Positions 11,159 to 19,737 are shown, numbered from the stretch's first letter. The stretch is DNA of 40,120 nt from Acidobacteriota bacterium (GCA_021780215.1 JAJXZD010000036.1:1-40120); one strand, 5' to 3'. Numbers and translations are program-made. The notes: generated by a model from the letters alone, not told the origin.

Positions 11159-12265
11159 ATGTTGCGCGTGGGGCTGATCGGCTGGCGTGGAATGGTGGGC
11201 AGCGTCCTTCTGGAACGCATGCGCGAGGAGAAAGATTTTTCCGGCATCGAGCTGATTTTTTTCTCCACATCGAATGCGGGGGGCGCGGCGCCAGCGGAAG
11301 CCGGCGGCGCCTCTCTGCGAGATGCGAGCAACTTGCGCGAACTGGCCGCCTGCGACGTGCTCATCAGCTGCCAAGGGGGCGAATATACTTCTGAAGTGTA
11401 TGCTCCGTTGCGGCAATCCGGCTGGAAGGGCTATTGGATTGATGCCGCTTCCACGCTGCGCATGAGCGATGAGTCCATCATCATCCTCGACCCTGTCAAT
11501 TCCAGTCTCATTGAACAGGGCCTGGCGCGCGGCGTGAAGACGTATGCGGGCGGAAATTGCACCGTCAGCCTTATGCTCATGGCCGTCGGTGCGCTATTTC
11601 AGGCCGGGCTCGTGGAGTGGCTCACCTCCATGACTTACCAGGCTGCTTCGGGCGCCGGGGCCGCGAAGATGATTGAGCTCGTTCGACAGATGCGGCATCT
11701 TGCCAACGCCGCACAAAAGTCTCCCTCGGAAAACGCTCTCGACCTGGATCGCACTCTGATTTCAGCCCAGCGCGGCGCTTCCCTGCCCACAGAGGAGTTC
11801 GGCGCTCCTCTGGCTGGAAGCCTGCTGCCGTGGATTGACAAGGAGATGCCGGGCGGCCAGACGCGGGAAGAGTGGAAAGGCATGGCCGAGGGCAACAAAA
11901 TCCTGGGGCTTCATCCCCCCGTCCCGATTGACGGCATCTGCGTGCGCATCGGCACGATGCGCTGCCACAGTCAGGCCCTCTGCATCAAGCTGGCTAAAAA
12001 TGTGCCGCTCGAGGAGATCGAGCAGCACATTGCTGGCGCCAATCCCTGGGTGCGGGTGGTTCCCAACAACAAGGAGTCAAGCCTCCGCTGCCTCACTCCC
12101 ACCGCGGTTTCCGGGACCCTGCAGGTACCCATAGGCCGCCTGCGAAAGCTGAATCTCGGTCCGCAATATCTCGGCGCGTTCACCGTCGGGGACCAGCTCT
12201 TGTGGGGAGCTGCGGAACCACTCCGGCGCATGCTGGGGATCCTTCGCCGGCATCTCGAATCCTAG
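11159..12265 (+). CDS. asd: Aspartate-semialdehyde dehydrogenase
   Basis: Asd reduces beta-aspartyl phosphate to aspartate semialdehyde with NADPH, the branch point to lysine/diaminopimelate, methionine and threonine. The 368-aa protein is of the enterobacterial-type subfamily: the N terminus contains the nucleotide-binding GLIGWRGMVGSVL motif and the catalytic Cys134 lies in GGNCTVSLMLMAVG. The QAASGAGAAKMIEL segment, the RIGTMRCHSQAL substrate region and a C terminus ending in the PLRRML helix are all typical. A strong GGGAGGA ribosome-binding site precedes the ATG. It stands alone, with no other lysine or threonine pathway gene beside it. Confidence 0.95.
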   Translation: MLRVGLIGWRGMVGSVLLERMREEKDFSGIELIFFSTSNAGGAAPAEAGGASLRDASNLRELAACDVLISCQGGEYTSEVYAPLRQSGWKGYWIDAASTLRMSDESIIILDPVNSSLIEQGLARGVKTYAGGNCTVSLMLMAVGALFQAGLVEWLTSMTYQAASGAGAAKMIELVRQMRHLANAAQKSPSENALDLDRTLISAQRGASLPTEEFGAPLAGSLLPWIDKEMPGGQTREEWKGMAEGNKILGLHPPVPIDGICVRIGTMRCHSQALCIKLAKNVPLEEIEQHIAGANPWVRVVPNNKESSLRCLTPTAVSGTLQVPIGRLRKLNLGPQYLGAFTVGDQLLWGAAEPLRRMLGILRRHLES

Positions 12266-12290
12266 GACACGCACCTGCCGGGTGTATAAT
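12264..12290 (+). promoter_or_regulatory. Candidate promoter of the lipocalin-like gene
   Basis: A perfect TATAAT (12285-12290) lies 15 bases after AGGACA (12264-12269, four of six matches to TTGACA). Initiation would fall near 12297, leaving a leader of about 65 bases before ATG 12362. The -35 overlaps the asd stop codon region. Confidence 0.42.
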
Positions 12291-12361
12291 CCCGCTGCCT
12301 TGCGGCCAGGACCATGGCCTGCCTGCAACATGACTCTCTTTTTTGTGACAAGGAGGAAGGA

Positions 12362-13342
12362 ATGCTTCGAAAGATTTTTCTTGTGGTCTCCGCCGCCGCG
12401 GTTCTTGCTCTGCCCGGTTGGGCGCAACAAGGAACGCGCCTGAACGGAACCTGGAAGCTCGACGTTGCCAAGAGCAACTTTGGCCAGTTCCCGCCCCCGT
12501 CGAGCGAGACGGACGTCATTCAAATCACCGGCACAAGCTTCAAACAGCAGGTGACCAGCGCAACACAGCGTGGCAGTTCCACCTACACCCGCGCCTGCAC
12601 CATTAATGGCAAGGAAACTCCCCTTTCGCCCGATAATCCCAACGCGCATATCGGCCCGGTCCTGCTCAGCAAGATTCTCTGCGCGTGGGATGGGGATGCG
12701 GTGGTGGTTACGGAAGGGGCCAAGATGGGTGGCAACGATCTCACCGACAAGCTGACCTTTTCAGTCTCGAGCGACGGGAACACGATGACCCTCACCTCGC
12801 ACATTACTTCGCCTACCCTCAACGCTGATCGGAAAATGATCTATGAGCGTGCCAACGACTCTGCCGCGCCGTCGGCGAACGGCGGCAAGGCACCCACGGC
12901 CGGAGCCATGGCGGCGATTCACACGGGCGGCTCGCATCCCGACTTGAGCGGGACCTGGAAGCTGGACATCGCGAAGAGTAATTTCGGCCAAGCGCCCCCG
13001 CCCGCCAGCGAGACGGACACGATTGTGGACAACGACCCTTCCGTGAAGATCACGGTTGACCAGAAGGGCGGAATGATGGGCGACATGTCCTATACCGAAG
13101 CCCTCACCACGGACGGCCAGCCATCCAGCTGGGCTGGCATGGGCGGGTCCAAGGTGAATGGCACGGCGCAATGGCAAGGAAATACGCTCGTGATCAACGC
13201 CAAGACGAGCTTTCAGGGAAGCGACGTCACCCTCAAGAACAGCTACACGCCCAGCGCGGACGAAAAGACGCTGACGGAAGTGGCGCACGTCGAAACGAAC
13301 ATGGGCAACTTTGATCTCACTACGGTGTATGACAAGCAGTAG
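12362..13342 (+). CDS. Secreted protein with two tandem lipocalin-like repeats
   Basis: The 326-aa product begins with a signal peptide (MLRKIFLVVS... ending GWAQ) and contains two related halves. Each opens with a GTWKLDxAKSNFGQ motif (residues 29 and 197) followed by PPPxSETD and a series of beta-strand-like segments, which suggests two small beta-barrel domains of the lipocalin-like type found in many secreted acidobacterial proteins. A Ser/Ala/Gly-rich linker (about 165-192) joins them. The first half has extra sequence with two cysteines. Ligand and role are unknown. ATG 12362 has an excellent AGGAGGAAGG ribosome-binding site; the frame continues 16 codons upstream without one. Confidence 0.7.
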   Translation: MLRKIFLVVSAAAVLALPGWAQQGTRLNGTWKLDVAKSNFGQFPPPSSETDVIQITGTSFKQQVTSATQRGSSTYTRACTINGKETPLSPDNPNAHIGPVLLSKILCAWDGDAVVVTEGAKMGGNDLTDKLTFSVSSDGNTMTLTSHITSPTLNADRKMIYERANDSAAPSANGGKAPTAGAMAAIHTGGSHPDLSGTWKLDIAKSNFGQAPPPASETDTIVDNDPSVKITVDQKGGMMGDMSYTEALTTDGQPSSWAGMGGSKVNGTAQWQGNTLVINAKTSFQGSDVTLKNSYTPSADEKTLTEVAHVETNMGNFDLTTVYDKQ

Positions 13343-13464
13343 AGGGTGATCCGCTTCTGACGAAGCTGCCAGCGAACTACAATGCCGAGGCCAGAGCCGG
13401 CTTTGCCAGCGCCTTTGTCCACTGGCGATAACCTCGGACTGATTGGCGGACAGGAGCCCTCCGG

Positions 13465-13974
13465 TTAGGCCCGCCGCCGAGCCCAGGGCAGCGTCTCGTT
13501 GGCAAAGGCCACGCGGCCGAGAAGAATGTGGTAAATGTAAGCCCCCAGGCAGAACTTACCGAAGAGCAGCGCGGCAAATGCCATCACGAGGAAAGCTTCA
13601 AAAACCCAGGCGGTCACGACCCATCCGTGCACGATCGACACCGCGACCACCAGCATGAACGCGGCCGCCATCCCCTGGGCGAACCGCCGAGCCGGTGGCG
13701 CCGGCGTCAGTAGCGGCTTGCCACGCGGCGCGGCAAACACGCCGTTGTAGAACCTCTCAAAGGGATTCCATCCCGGAAGCAAGACATTCCACCAAAGGAC
13801 GGCGGAAAGAACCAGAAATAGCACCGGCGACTGGAAAAGGATTCCCAGCACCACGAGCGGCCCCACGATTCTGGGCTGAAAGTAGAGGCCGGCAAAATGC
13901 ATATTGCAAACGCGCTCGGGTTCCTCCGGAAACCCCTGTTGCTTCATGAAATTTTTTACCGTGAGAAAACTCAT
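13465..13974 (-). CDS. DUF4395 family membrane protein
   Basis: This 169-aa protein has four hydrophobic segments (roughly residues 30-60, 95-120 and 120-150) and matches the DUF4395 pattern: PxxRFAQGMxxxF before the third segment and FGKFCLGAYIYHILL near the end. The conserved Cys in that C-terminal motif is a family hallmark; DUF4395 genes are often linked to thiol or sulfur chemistry elsewhere, but nothing of that kind adjoins this copy. ATG 13974 is preceded by GAGGG at good spacing. An in-frame ATG at 14022 overlaps the predicted -10 element, so it is unlikely to be used. Confidence 0.75.
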   Translation of the reverse strand: MSFLTVKNFMKQQGFPEEPERVCNMHFAGLYFQPRIVGPLVVLGILFQSPVLFLVLSAVLWWNVLLPGWNPFERFYNGVFAAPRGKPLLTPAPPARRFAQGMAAAFMLVVAVSIVHGWVVTAWVFEAFLVMAFAALLFGKFCLGAYIYHILLGRVAFANETLPWARRRA

Positions 13975-14020
13975 GACTGACCCTCGCAAAGACTGCGAAA
14001 AGCCCTTGTTCCCCGGCCTC

Positions 14021-14026
14021 ATTATA
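14021..14026 (-). promoter_or_regulatory. -10 element upstream of the DUF4395 gene
   Basis: Read on the minus strand, 14026-14021 is a perfect TATAAT. A matching -35 is not evident at 16-18 bases. Initiation would be near 14014, leaving about 40 bases before ATG 13974, which supports that start choice over the in-frame ATG at 14022. Confidence 0.42.
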
Positions 14027-14102
14027 CATACCGCGCCGCGACAAACGCTCTGTTTCTCGCAACAGGGACGGTCATTTCCCGCTTCCCAGTCATTCTCTCG
14101 TC

Positions 14103-14108
14103 TATACT
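14103..14108 (+). promoter_or_regulatory. -10 element upstream of the DUF4282 gene
   Basis: TATACT (five of six matches) lies about 37 bases before ATG 14145 and would place initiation near 14115. No good -35 is visible. It is back-to-back with the minus-strand -10 at 14021-14026. Confidence 0.35.
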
Positions 14109-14144
14109 TTACAAAGGATCCCAGTCCATTTACAGGAGGCGCAC

Positions 14145-14447
14145 ATGCCGGAGGCCCGTGGAATGTGGGAAGGCTTGATGGATTTTTCGTTTCGCACGTA
14201 CGCTACACCGCGAATGCTGAAATTTCTTTATTCGTTGCACCTGCTGATCGGGTTGATCGCCGGTGTGGCCTGGGTGGTTCTGGCGTTCCAACAAGCCCCG
14301 GTCCAGGGGCTGCTGGCGATTCTCGGAGCCATTGTGGCGTATTTTTTCTGGATCCTGTATTGCCGCGTGGTCCTCGAGGTTCTCTCGGCCATCTTCCGCA
14401 TGACAGAAGCGATCGCTCCGGACCGCGGAGAGTCGCAACGCGCTTAG
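14145..14447 (+). CDS. DUF4282 family small membrane protein
   Basis: A 100-aa protein with the DUF4282 pattern: a short N-terminal amphipathic start containing MDFSFRTYATPRMLKFLY, two transmembrane segments (about 28-48 and 54-76), and a conserved ILYCRVVLEVLSAIFRMTEA helix at the C terminus. The function of the family is unknown; members are small inner-membrane proteins. A strong AGGAGG ribosome-binding site stands six to seven bases before the ATG. It is separated by 134 bases from the following phosphorylase gene in the same direction. Confidence 0.8.
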   Translation: MPEARGMWEGLMDFSFRTYATPRMLKFLYSLHLLIGLIAGVAWVVLAFQQAPVQGLLAILGAIVAYFFWILYCRVVLEVLSAIFRMTEAIAPDRGESQRA

Positions 14448-14581
14448 CCACAGGGAGCTCGGCATGGCTGTATCTGCCATCCCCGCTCTTTGCCAATGCT
14501 CGGAATCAGCTTTATGGATTGGACTTGGAGCGCCCTCGCATCTACAGTCTAGGGATACGAGGGTAGACAAAGGCAAGAAGG

Positions 14582-17296
14582 ATGGCGCCACAGGATCTGA
14601 CATTCAATCAGGACGTCGAAGCAGCACCGGCATCGGCAGCCGCCGCGCTGCCGCGCGACTCTCGCCATTTCCCGCCCACCGACGAGATTGGCACGTTGGC
14701 GAGGGAGGGCGGCAAGCCTGCGGAAACATTGATGAACCTGGTCGCGCTCATCGCCAGGCGATTCCAAACTGATGTCTGTTCCGTCTACTTGCTCGAGCCA
14801 GACCGGGCCAACCTGGTTCTGGCCGCGACGGTCGGCTTGCGCCCCGCCTGCGTGGGCACCCTCCGGCTGGCGCTTCATGAGGGCCTGGTGGGGCTGGTCG
14901 CCGAGAGCGTCCGTCCGCTTGAGGTCGAGGATGTCCGCAGGCACCCGCGGTTCAAGTATTTTCCCGAGGCCGGCGAGGACGCCTATCACTCCTTCCTGGG
15001 AGTCCCGCTGATTGACCGCGGCGTCCTGCAAGGGGTTCTCGACGTTCAAACGATTGAACCGAGAACTTGGGATGAGTCTGAGATTCGCATGCTGGGCGAT
15101 GCGGCCTCCCAGATCGCTCCGGTAGTCAGCGAGGTCCGAACGCTTGACCGGTTCATCGCTCCGGCGCAGGAGCGGCTATGGTCGCTGGCCCGCAACCTGT
15201 GGTGGAGCTGGGACCAGGACACGGTCGCGCTTTTCCGCGATCTCGATCCGGTGCGCTGGAGCCAGCTCAACCATAATCCCGTCAGGCTCCTGGCCGAAAT
15301 TCCTCTGCAGGACCTCGAGCACCGCGCACAGGAACTGTCTCTCCACAGCCGGATCAACTACGCCTACCGGCGGCTTAATGAATATCTCGCTGGCGACCGC
15401 ACTTGGGGCGCCCGCTACGCAGGGGTTCTACGCCCCCGCCCGGTGGCATATTTTTCCGCGGAATTCGGCCTGCACGAATCGATCCCGATGTATTCGGGAG
15501 GCCTCGGCGTGCTCGCTGGCGACCATATCAAGAGCGCCTCGGATTTGAACATTCCGCTGATTGGCGTGGGCCTCTTCTATGGCCAGGGCTATTTCCGCCA
15601 GCGCGTGGACCTCCATGGGTGGCAGCAGGAGGATTATACGTCCGCCGACATCAGCCAGCTTCCGATTCAACCGGCTATCGGCAAGAACGGCCAGCCCGTC
15701 ACCGTGCAACTGGAGACCCGCACCGGCATTCTGCGCGCCAAGGTCTGGCGGATGAGTGTGGGGCGCTGCGACTTGCTACTCCTCGACTCCAATGTCGAAG
15801 GAAACGCGCCGGAGGATCGCGACCTGACATCACGATTGTACGGCGGCGACCTTCGCATTCGCATTCGCCAGGAGCTCCTTCTCGGAGCGGGAGGATTCCG
15901 CGCGTTGGCAGAGATGGGGATCACCCCCGGAGTGCTCCACTTGAACGAAGGGCACAGCGCGTTCGCGGCTCTCGAGGCGATTCATAGTCGCATGCAAGAA
16001 GAGGGCCTCGGCTTCGAGCAGGCCGCGTCCCGCGTCTCCCGGGAGCTGGTGTTCACCACGCACACTCCCGTTCCGGCGGGACACGACCGGTTCGGCGCGG
16101 ATTTGATTGAGGAGCATCTCGGTCCCTTGCGTGAGCAGCTGGGCATTTCCCTTGATCGGCTGCTGGAGCTCGCCCGCGAATTTCCGCCTAACCCGGCTGG
16201 AGAATTTTGCATGACCGTGTTGTGCTTGAATCTTTCGCGGCGCGTCAACGCCGTATCATCACTCCACGGGGAAGTTACGCGCGCGATGTGGTCAGGTCTT
16301 TATCCCGACAAGCCGGAGGAAGACGTTCCCATTGGACACATAACCAACGGCGTCCACGTGCTTTCCTGGCTCGCGCCCCAGATGTTTCGCCTCTACGACC
16401 GCCACCTGGGCACGCGCTGGTACGAGCACAGCAGCGAGCCAGGCATGTGGCAAGGAATTGAGAATGTGGACGACGGCGAACTCTGGGAAGCCCACCTGAT
16501 TCTGAAAGCACAGCTTCTCGAATATGTCCGTGACCACGTCATCGAGCAATCCCGCCGCCGCGGAGAGCCCGTCGAAATACAGCAGCGCCTCACGCGCGCG
16601 CTCAGTCCGGACACGCTGACCGTGGGCTTCGCCCGCCGCTTCGCCACCTATAAGCGGGCCAACCTGATCCTGGCGGACATTCACAAGCTGGCCCCTCTGG
16701 TGAACGATCCCAAGCGGCCCGTGCAGTTTGTTTTTGCCGGCAAGGCCCATCCCGGCGATGAGCCTGGCAAGCGCGTCCTGCAGGAGATCATGCAGATGAT
16801 GCGCGATCCCCAATTCGCCGACCGCTTCATATTTGTCGAGGACTACGACATCAACCTCGGACGCCATTTCGTGCAGGGGGTGGATGTCTGGCTCAACAAT
16901 CCGCGACGCCCGCAGGAAGCCTCCGGAACCAGCGGCCAGAAGGTGGTTCTGAACGGCGGCCTTAATCTGTCTGTTCTTGACGGCTGGTGGGCCGAGGCTT
17001 ACGACGGGCTCAATGGCTTCGCCATCGGCACCGGACGCACCCATTCGGACCCCCGCGTCCATGACGCGCACGACGCCGAGGACCTCTACCAGACGCTGCG
17101 TGAGGAAGTGATACCCCTCTTTTACCAACGCGATAGCGACGGACTTCCTCGTGGCTGGATCAGGCGCATGAAACGGGCCATCCGCACCCTCGGCTGGCGG
17201 TTCAATGCGGACCGAATGGTTATGGATTACACGACGAAGTGCTATGTTCCCGCGGCCGGCGGCACATCGAGCGACATCCGCTCGCCGGGAAAGTAG
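14582..17296 (+). CDS. GAF domain - alpha-glucan phosphorylase (GT35) fusion
   Basis: Alpha-glucan phosphorylases release glucose 1-phosphate from glycogen or maltodextrin. The 904-aa protein has about 190 extra N-terminal residues forming a GAF domain (FQTDVCSVYLLEPDRANL, then HPRFKYFPEAGEDAYHSFLG) that closely resembles the GAF domain of PtsP, the nitrogen-PTS enzyme I. It then continues as a short-form phosphorylase of the Thermotoga/actinobacterial subfamily: the DUF3417 region (LWSLARNLWWSWDQDTVALF), HLNEGHSAFAALE, and the pyridoxal-phosphate lysine Lys787 in EASGTSGQKVVLNGGLNLS. The GAF module may sense a small ligand and control activity; that is inference. ATG 14582 follows an AGAAGG ribosome-binding site. 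No other glycogen gene is adjacent. Confidence 0.9.
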   Translation: MAPQDLTFNQDVEAAPASAAAALPRDSRHFPPTDEIGTLAREGGKPAETLMNLVALIARRFQTDVCSVYLLEPDRANLVLAATVGLRPACVGTLRLALHEGLVGLVAESVRPLEVEDVRRHPRFKYFPEAGEDAYHSFLGVPLIDRGVLQGVLDVQTIEPRTWDESEIRMLGDAASQIAPVVSEVRTLDRFIAPAQERLWSLARNLWWSWDQDTVALFRDLDPVRWSQLNHNPVRLLAEIPLQDLEHRAQELSLHSRINYAYRRLNEYLAGDRTWGARYAGVLRPRPVAYFSAEFGLHESIPMYSGGLGVLAGDHIKSASDLNIPLIGVGLFYGQGYFRQRVDLHGWQQEDYTSADISQLPIQPAIGKNGQPVTVQLETRTGILRAKVWRMSVGRCDLLLLDSNVEGNAPEDRDLTSRLYGGDLRIRIRQELLLGAGGFRALAEMGITPGVLHLNEGHSAFAALEAIHSRMQEEGLGFEQAASRVSRELVFTTHTPVPAGHDRFGADLIEEHLGPLREQLGISLDRLLELAREFPPNPAGEFCMTVLCLNLSRRVNAVSSLHGEVTRAMWSGLYPDKPEEDVPIGHITNGVHVLSWLAPQMFRLYDRHLGTRWYEHSSEPGMWQGIENVDDGELWEAHLILKAQLLEYVRDHVIEQSRRRGEPVEIQQRLTRALSPDTLTVGFARRFATYKRANLILADIHKLAPLVNDPKRPVQFVFAGKAHPGDEPGKRVLQEIMQMMRDPQFADRFIFVEDYDINLGRHFVQGVDVWLNNPRRPQEASGTSGQKVVLNGGLNLSVLDGWWAEAYDGLNGFAIGTGRTHSDPRVHDAHDAEDLYQTLREEVIPLFYQRDSDGLPRGWIRRMKRAIRTLGWRFNADRMVMDYTTKCYVPAAGGTSSDIRSPGK

Positions 17297-17349
17297 TCGC
17301 TGCCGGCCCCGAACGGTGGCGCCCCCTCGTTACTCCGCAAAATTCTGAT

Positions 17350-17379
17350 TTGACAACGCGCCCGACGCGCTGATAACTA
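17350..17379 (+). promoter_or_regulatory. Candidate promoter of the EthD-PcaC gene
   Basis: TTGACA (17350-17355) is followed at 18 bases by TAACTA (17374-17379), preceded by a TG as in extended -10 elements. Initiation would be near 17386 and the leader would hold the AGGAG site at 17424-17428 before ATG 17440. Confidence 0.48.
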
Positions 17380-17439
17380 TCCTGCCGTACTGTGCAGACG
17401 TCTACATCATCCGGCCTCTCGAAAGGAGCCCTCACTGCC

Positions 17440-18144
17440 ATGCATATCACACTCGCGTTGTACCCGCAGCCCAAGGACCCAGCCCATTTCAAACGCTATT
17501 ACGAAGAGAAGCACCTTCCCCTTGCCGTGCAGTTGCCGGGGTTGCTTTACAGCCATCACAGCTTCGCCATCGAAGGTGTCGGCGCGCCCTCGCCCTACTT
17601 CTGCGTTTGGGAGGGAGCCTTTGAGAACGCCGCCGCAATGGGCGCCGCCATGCAGTCCCCCATTGGCCAGAAGGTCGCCGCGGACGTGGCTAACTACGCG
17701 TCCAACGGCGTCACCCTGCTGCACTTCGACGCCAAGCCTACCCCGCGCCCGTCGCAATCCTCCCCCGCATCCGACACATTCGCCGCAGGTCTGCAGATCC
17801 GGCGCGAAATGCTCGGACCGGCACTAGCCGATGAGACGCTCGACGCCGCCACCGACTTCACTCGCCCGATGCAGGAGATCGTCACGCGGTATTGCTTTGG
17901 GGAGGTCTGGACCCGTCCGCTGCTTGACCGCAAGACCCGCAGCATGATTACCCTGGCACTCCTGGCGAATCTCGGAAAGCCCTTCCCGCTGCGTGCCAAC
18001 GTGCGGGCGGCGATTGCCAACGGCGTCTCGAAGGAAGAGATCCGCGAAGTGCTGCTGCACACGATGATTTACTGCGGAGTTCCGGTCGGCGTTGACAGCT
18101 TCACGCAGGTCGCCGAAGTACTCAAGGAAATGGGACTGGAATAG
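17440..18144 (+). CDS. EthD domain fused to 4-carboxymuconolactone decarboxylase-like domain
   Basis: The 234-aa product joins two folds. Residues 1-95 form an EthD-type dimeric ferredoxin-like domain (HFKRYYEEKHLPLAVQLPGL is the hallmark). After a Pro/Ser-rich linker, residues about 116-234 are close to PcaC, gamma-carboxymuconolactone decarboxylase (LQIRREMLGPALAD, MQEIVTRYCFGEVWTRP, LDRKTRSMITLALLANLG, EIREVLLHTMIYCGVP). PcaC acts in protocatechuate degradation, but PcaC-like proteins are diverse and no other pathway gene is here, so the substrate is open. ATG 17440 has AGGAG eleven bases upstream; a GTG at 17392 is in frame but adds residues not typical of EthD. A 3-hydroxyisobutyrate dehydrogenase-type gene follows 57 bases later. 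Confidence 0.85.
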   Translation: MHITLALYPQPKDPAHFKRYYEEKHLPLAVQLPGLLYSHHSFAIEGVGAPSPYFCVWEGAFENAAAMGAAMQSPIGQKVAADVANYASNGVTLLHFDAKPTPRPSQSSPASDTFAAGLQIRREMLGPALADETLDAATDFTRPMQEIVTRYCFGEVWTRPLLDRKTRSMITLALLANLGKPFPLRANVRAAIANGVSKEEIREVLLHTMIYCGVPVGVDSFTQVAEVLKEMGLE

Positions 18145-18149
18145 TTGCG

Positions 18150-18167
18150 GCGCAGCCACAGCTGCGC
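18150..18167 (+). other. Short perfect hairpin after the EthD-PcaC gene
   Basis: GCGCAGC (18150-18156) and GCTGCGC (18161-18167) form a perfect 7-bp stem with a CACA loop, five bases beyond the stop codon. No T-tract follows. It may slow or partly end transcription before the next gene, or protect the mRNA 3' end. Confidence 0.35.
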
Positions 18168-18201
18168 GGCTACATTTCACCGGACATAAGGAGGCGATAC
18201 C

Positions 18202-19086
18202 GTGCGCGTTGGATTTATCGGCATCGGCAACATGGGCTGGCCTATGGCCGCGAATATAGCCAAGGCCGGCCACGATCTCGCCGTGTACGATCTCGATCCG
18301 GAGCGCTCCGCCCGCTTCGCGCAAGAGCACAGATGTCGCGCGGCCGCCAGCCTCTCCGAGATCGCCGAACGCGATTTCACCGTCACCATGCTGCCGACCG
18401 GCCAGATTGTCCGCGAGGTTCTTCTCGAAGCCGGAGGCGGCGCTTTTGCAAACGCCGCACGGCCCGGAACGATGGTGATCGATATGGGCTCATCGGAGCC
18501 TATCGGCACGCAGAAGCTCGGAGCCAGCCTCGCGACTCGTGGCGTGCTTCTCCTTGACGCTCCGGTTTCGGGCGCGGTCGCGCGCGCCAGGACCGGGGCA
18601 CTGGCCATTATGATAGGTGGAAACGACAAAGACGCCATCGCGCAGGCCAAGCCTTTGCTGCTCTCGATGGGCGACCGCCTGTTCGAAACCGGCCCGCTCG
18701 GCTCCGGCCACGCCATGAAGGCCCTTAACAACTACATCGCAGCGGCGGGATACACCGCCGTTGCCGAGGCTCTGCTGGCCGGCGAGCGGTTTGGGTTGAA
18801 TCAGACCGTCATGGTGGATATCTTAAATGCCTCGACCGGCCGCAATTTCACCACGGAAACCATGATCAAGGAGCACGTGCTCGGCGGCAAATTTGCCACC
18901 GGCTTCGCCGTCGGCCTGATGGCCAAGGATGTGAAGATCGCGGCCGATCTCACCGAAGCCGTGCGCCTCAACGCGCCCCTCTCGCGCCTGATCCGCGAAC
19001 GCTGGGCTGCCGCACGCGACCATCTCGGTCCTGGCGCCGATACCTCTGCTGCAATCCTGGCCTGGAAGGAAAACTTGCCGGAATAG
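18202..19086 (+). CDS. 3-hydroxyisobutyrate dehydrogenase-family NAD(P)-dependent oxidoreductase
   Basis: Beta-hydroxyacid dehydrogenases oxidise substrates such as 3-hydroxyisobutyrate, tartronate semialdehyde or glyoxylate derivatives. The 294-aa protein starts with the Rossmann motif GFIGIGNMGWPMAANIAKAG, has DAPVSGAVARARTGALAIMI in the substrate region and the catalytic Lys173 in GSGHAMKALNNY, followed by the all-alpha C-terminal domain (FAVGLMAKDVKIAADL). The substrate cannot be told from sequence. Start is GTG 18202 with a strong AAGGAGG site eight bases upstream. It probably follows the EthD-PcaC gene in one transcript, hinting at an organic-acid catabolic role. Confidence 0.87.
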   Translation: MRVGFIGIGNMGWPMAANIAKAGHDLAVYDLDPERSARFAQEHRCRAAASLSEIAERDFTVTMLPTGQIVREVLLEAGGGAFANAARPGTMVIDMGSSEPIGTQKLGASLATRGVLLLDAPVSGAVARARTGALAIMIGGNDKDAIAQAKPLLLSMGDRLFETGPLGSGHAMKALNNYIAAAGYTAVAEALLAGERFGLNQTVMVDILNASTGRNFTTETMIKEHVLGGKFATGFAVGLMAKDVKIAADLTEAVRLNAPLSRLIRERWAAARDHLGPGADTSAAILAWKENLPE

Positions 19087-19106
19087 GCAAGAGAACCGCT
19101 TTCGCG

Positions 19107-19135
19107 GCGACAAAGGTTTGCGCCTATCCTATAAT
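19107..19135 (+). promoter_or_regulatory. Promoter of the GNAT gene
   Basis: GCGACA (19107-19112, four of six matches to TTGACA) is followed at exactly 17 bases by a perfect TATAAT (19130-19135). Initiation would be near 19142, about 23 bases before ATG 19165. Confidence 0.58.
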
Positions 19136-19164
19136 CGCTGTTTTATGCTCGAAGGGAAGGCACG

Positions 19165-19647
19165 ATGCTCTCGATTCGCCCCGCCACCGCCGCGGATGCA
19201 CCGCTGCTGACAGCCTTGGTCCGCGAGCTGGCGGAGTACGACCGTCTCGGCCATGAGGCGAGCGTGCTCGAAGAGGACATCGCACGCGATGGCTTTGGCG
19301 CGTCTCCCAAGTTCCGGGTGATCCTTGCTGAATGGGACGGCGAAGTCGCCGGATATGCCCTGTTCTTTGAGTTTTATTCCTCCTTCCAGGGTCGCGCCGG
19401 TCTGTTTCTGGATGATCTTTTCGTGCGCCCGCGGTTCCGCAAGCATGGCATCGGCAAGGCGTTGCTGGCCCACGTCGCTGAAGTGGCTTGGAAGGAGGGT
19501 TACTTCTGCGTCCGGTGGGAGGTTCTGGACTGGAATACTCCGGCCATAGAGTTCTATCGAAGTGTAGGAGCCGTGTTTCTCGATGAATGGAAGTCGGCCC
19601 TGCTGATCGGAGAGGCGTTGCAGGCCGTCGCGGAAGGAAAGAAGTAG
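19165..19647 (+). CDS. GNAT family N-acetyltransferase (SSAT-like)
   Basis: GNAT enzymes move an acetyl group from acetyl-CoA to an amine. This 160-aa protein has the full fold: the N-terminal IRPATAADAPLLTALVREL helix, motif A with LDDLFVRPRFRKHGIGKALL (the RxxGxG/A pyrophosphate-binding loop), and motif B EVLDWNTPAIEFYRSVGAVF. The GYALFFEFYSSFQGRAGLFL segment is characteristic of the spermidine/thialysine acetyltransferase subgroup, so an amine such as a polyamine or an aminoalkyl-cysteine is the likely acceptor; this is inference from the subgroup. It has its own promoter-like element just upstream. Confidence 0.88.
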   Translation: MLSIRPATAADAPLLTALVRELAEYDRLGHEASVLEEDIARDGFGASPKFRVILAEWDGEVAGYALFFEFYSSFQGRAGLFLDDLFVRPRFRKHGIGKALLAHVAEVAWKEGYFCVRWEVLDWNTPAIEFYRSVGAVFLDEWKSALLIGEALQAVAEGKK

Positions 19648-19737
19648 CCCGAGGCATGGGAATACGGAATGGATGAATTACACCGCCCCAAGAGTTACCT
19701 GCACCGAGCAAGGCTTTCATTTATTCAGCGAAGAGCG

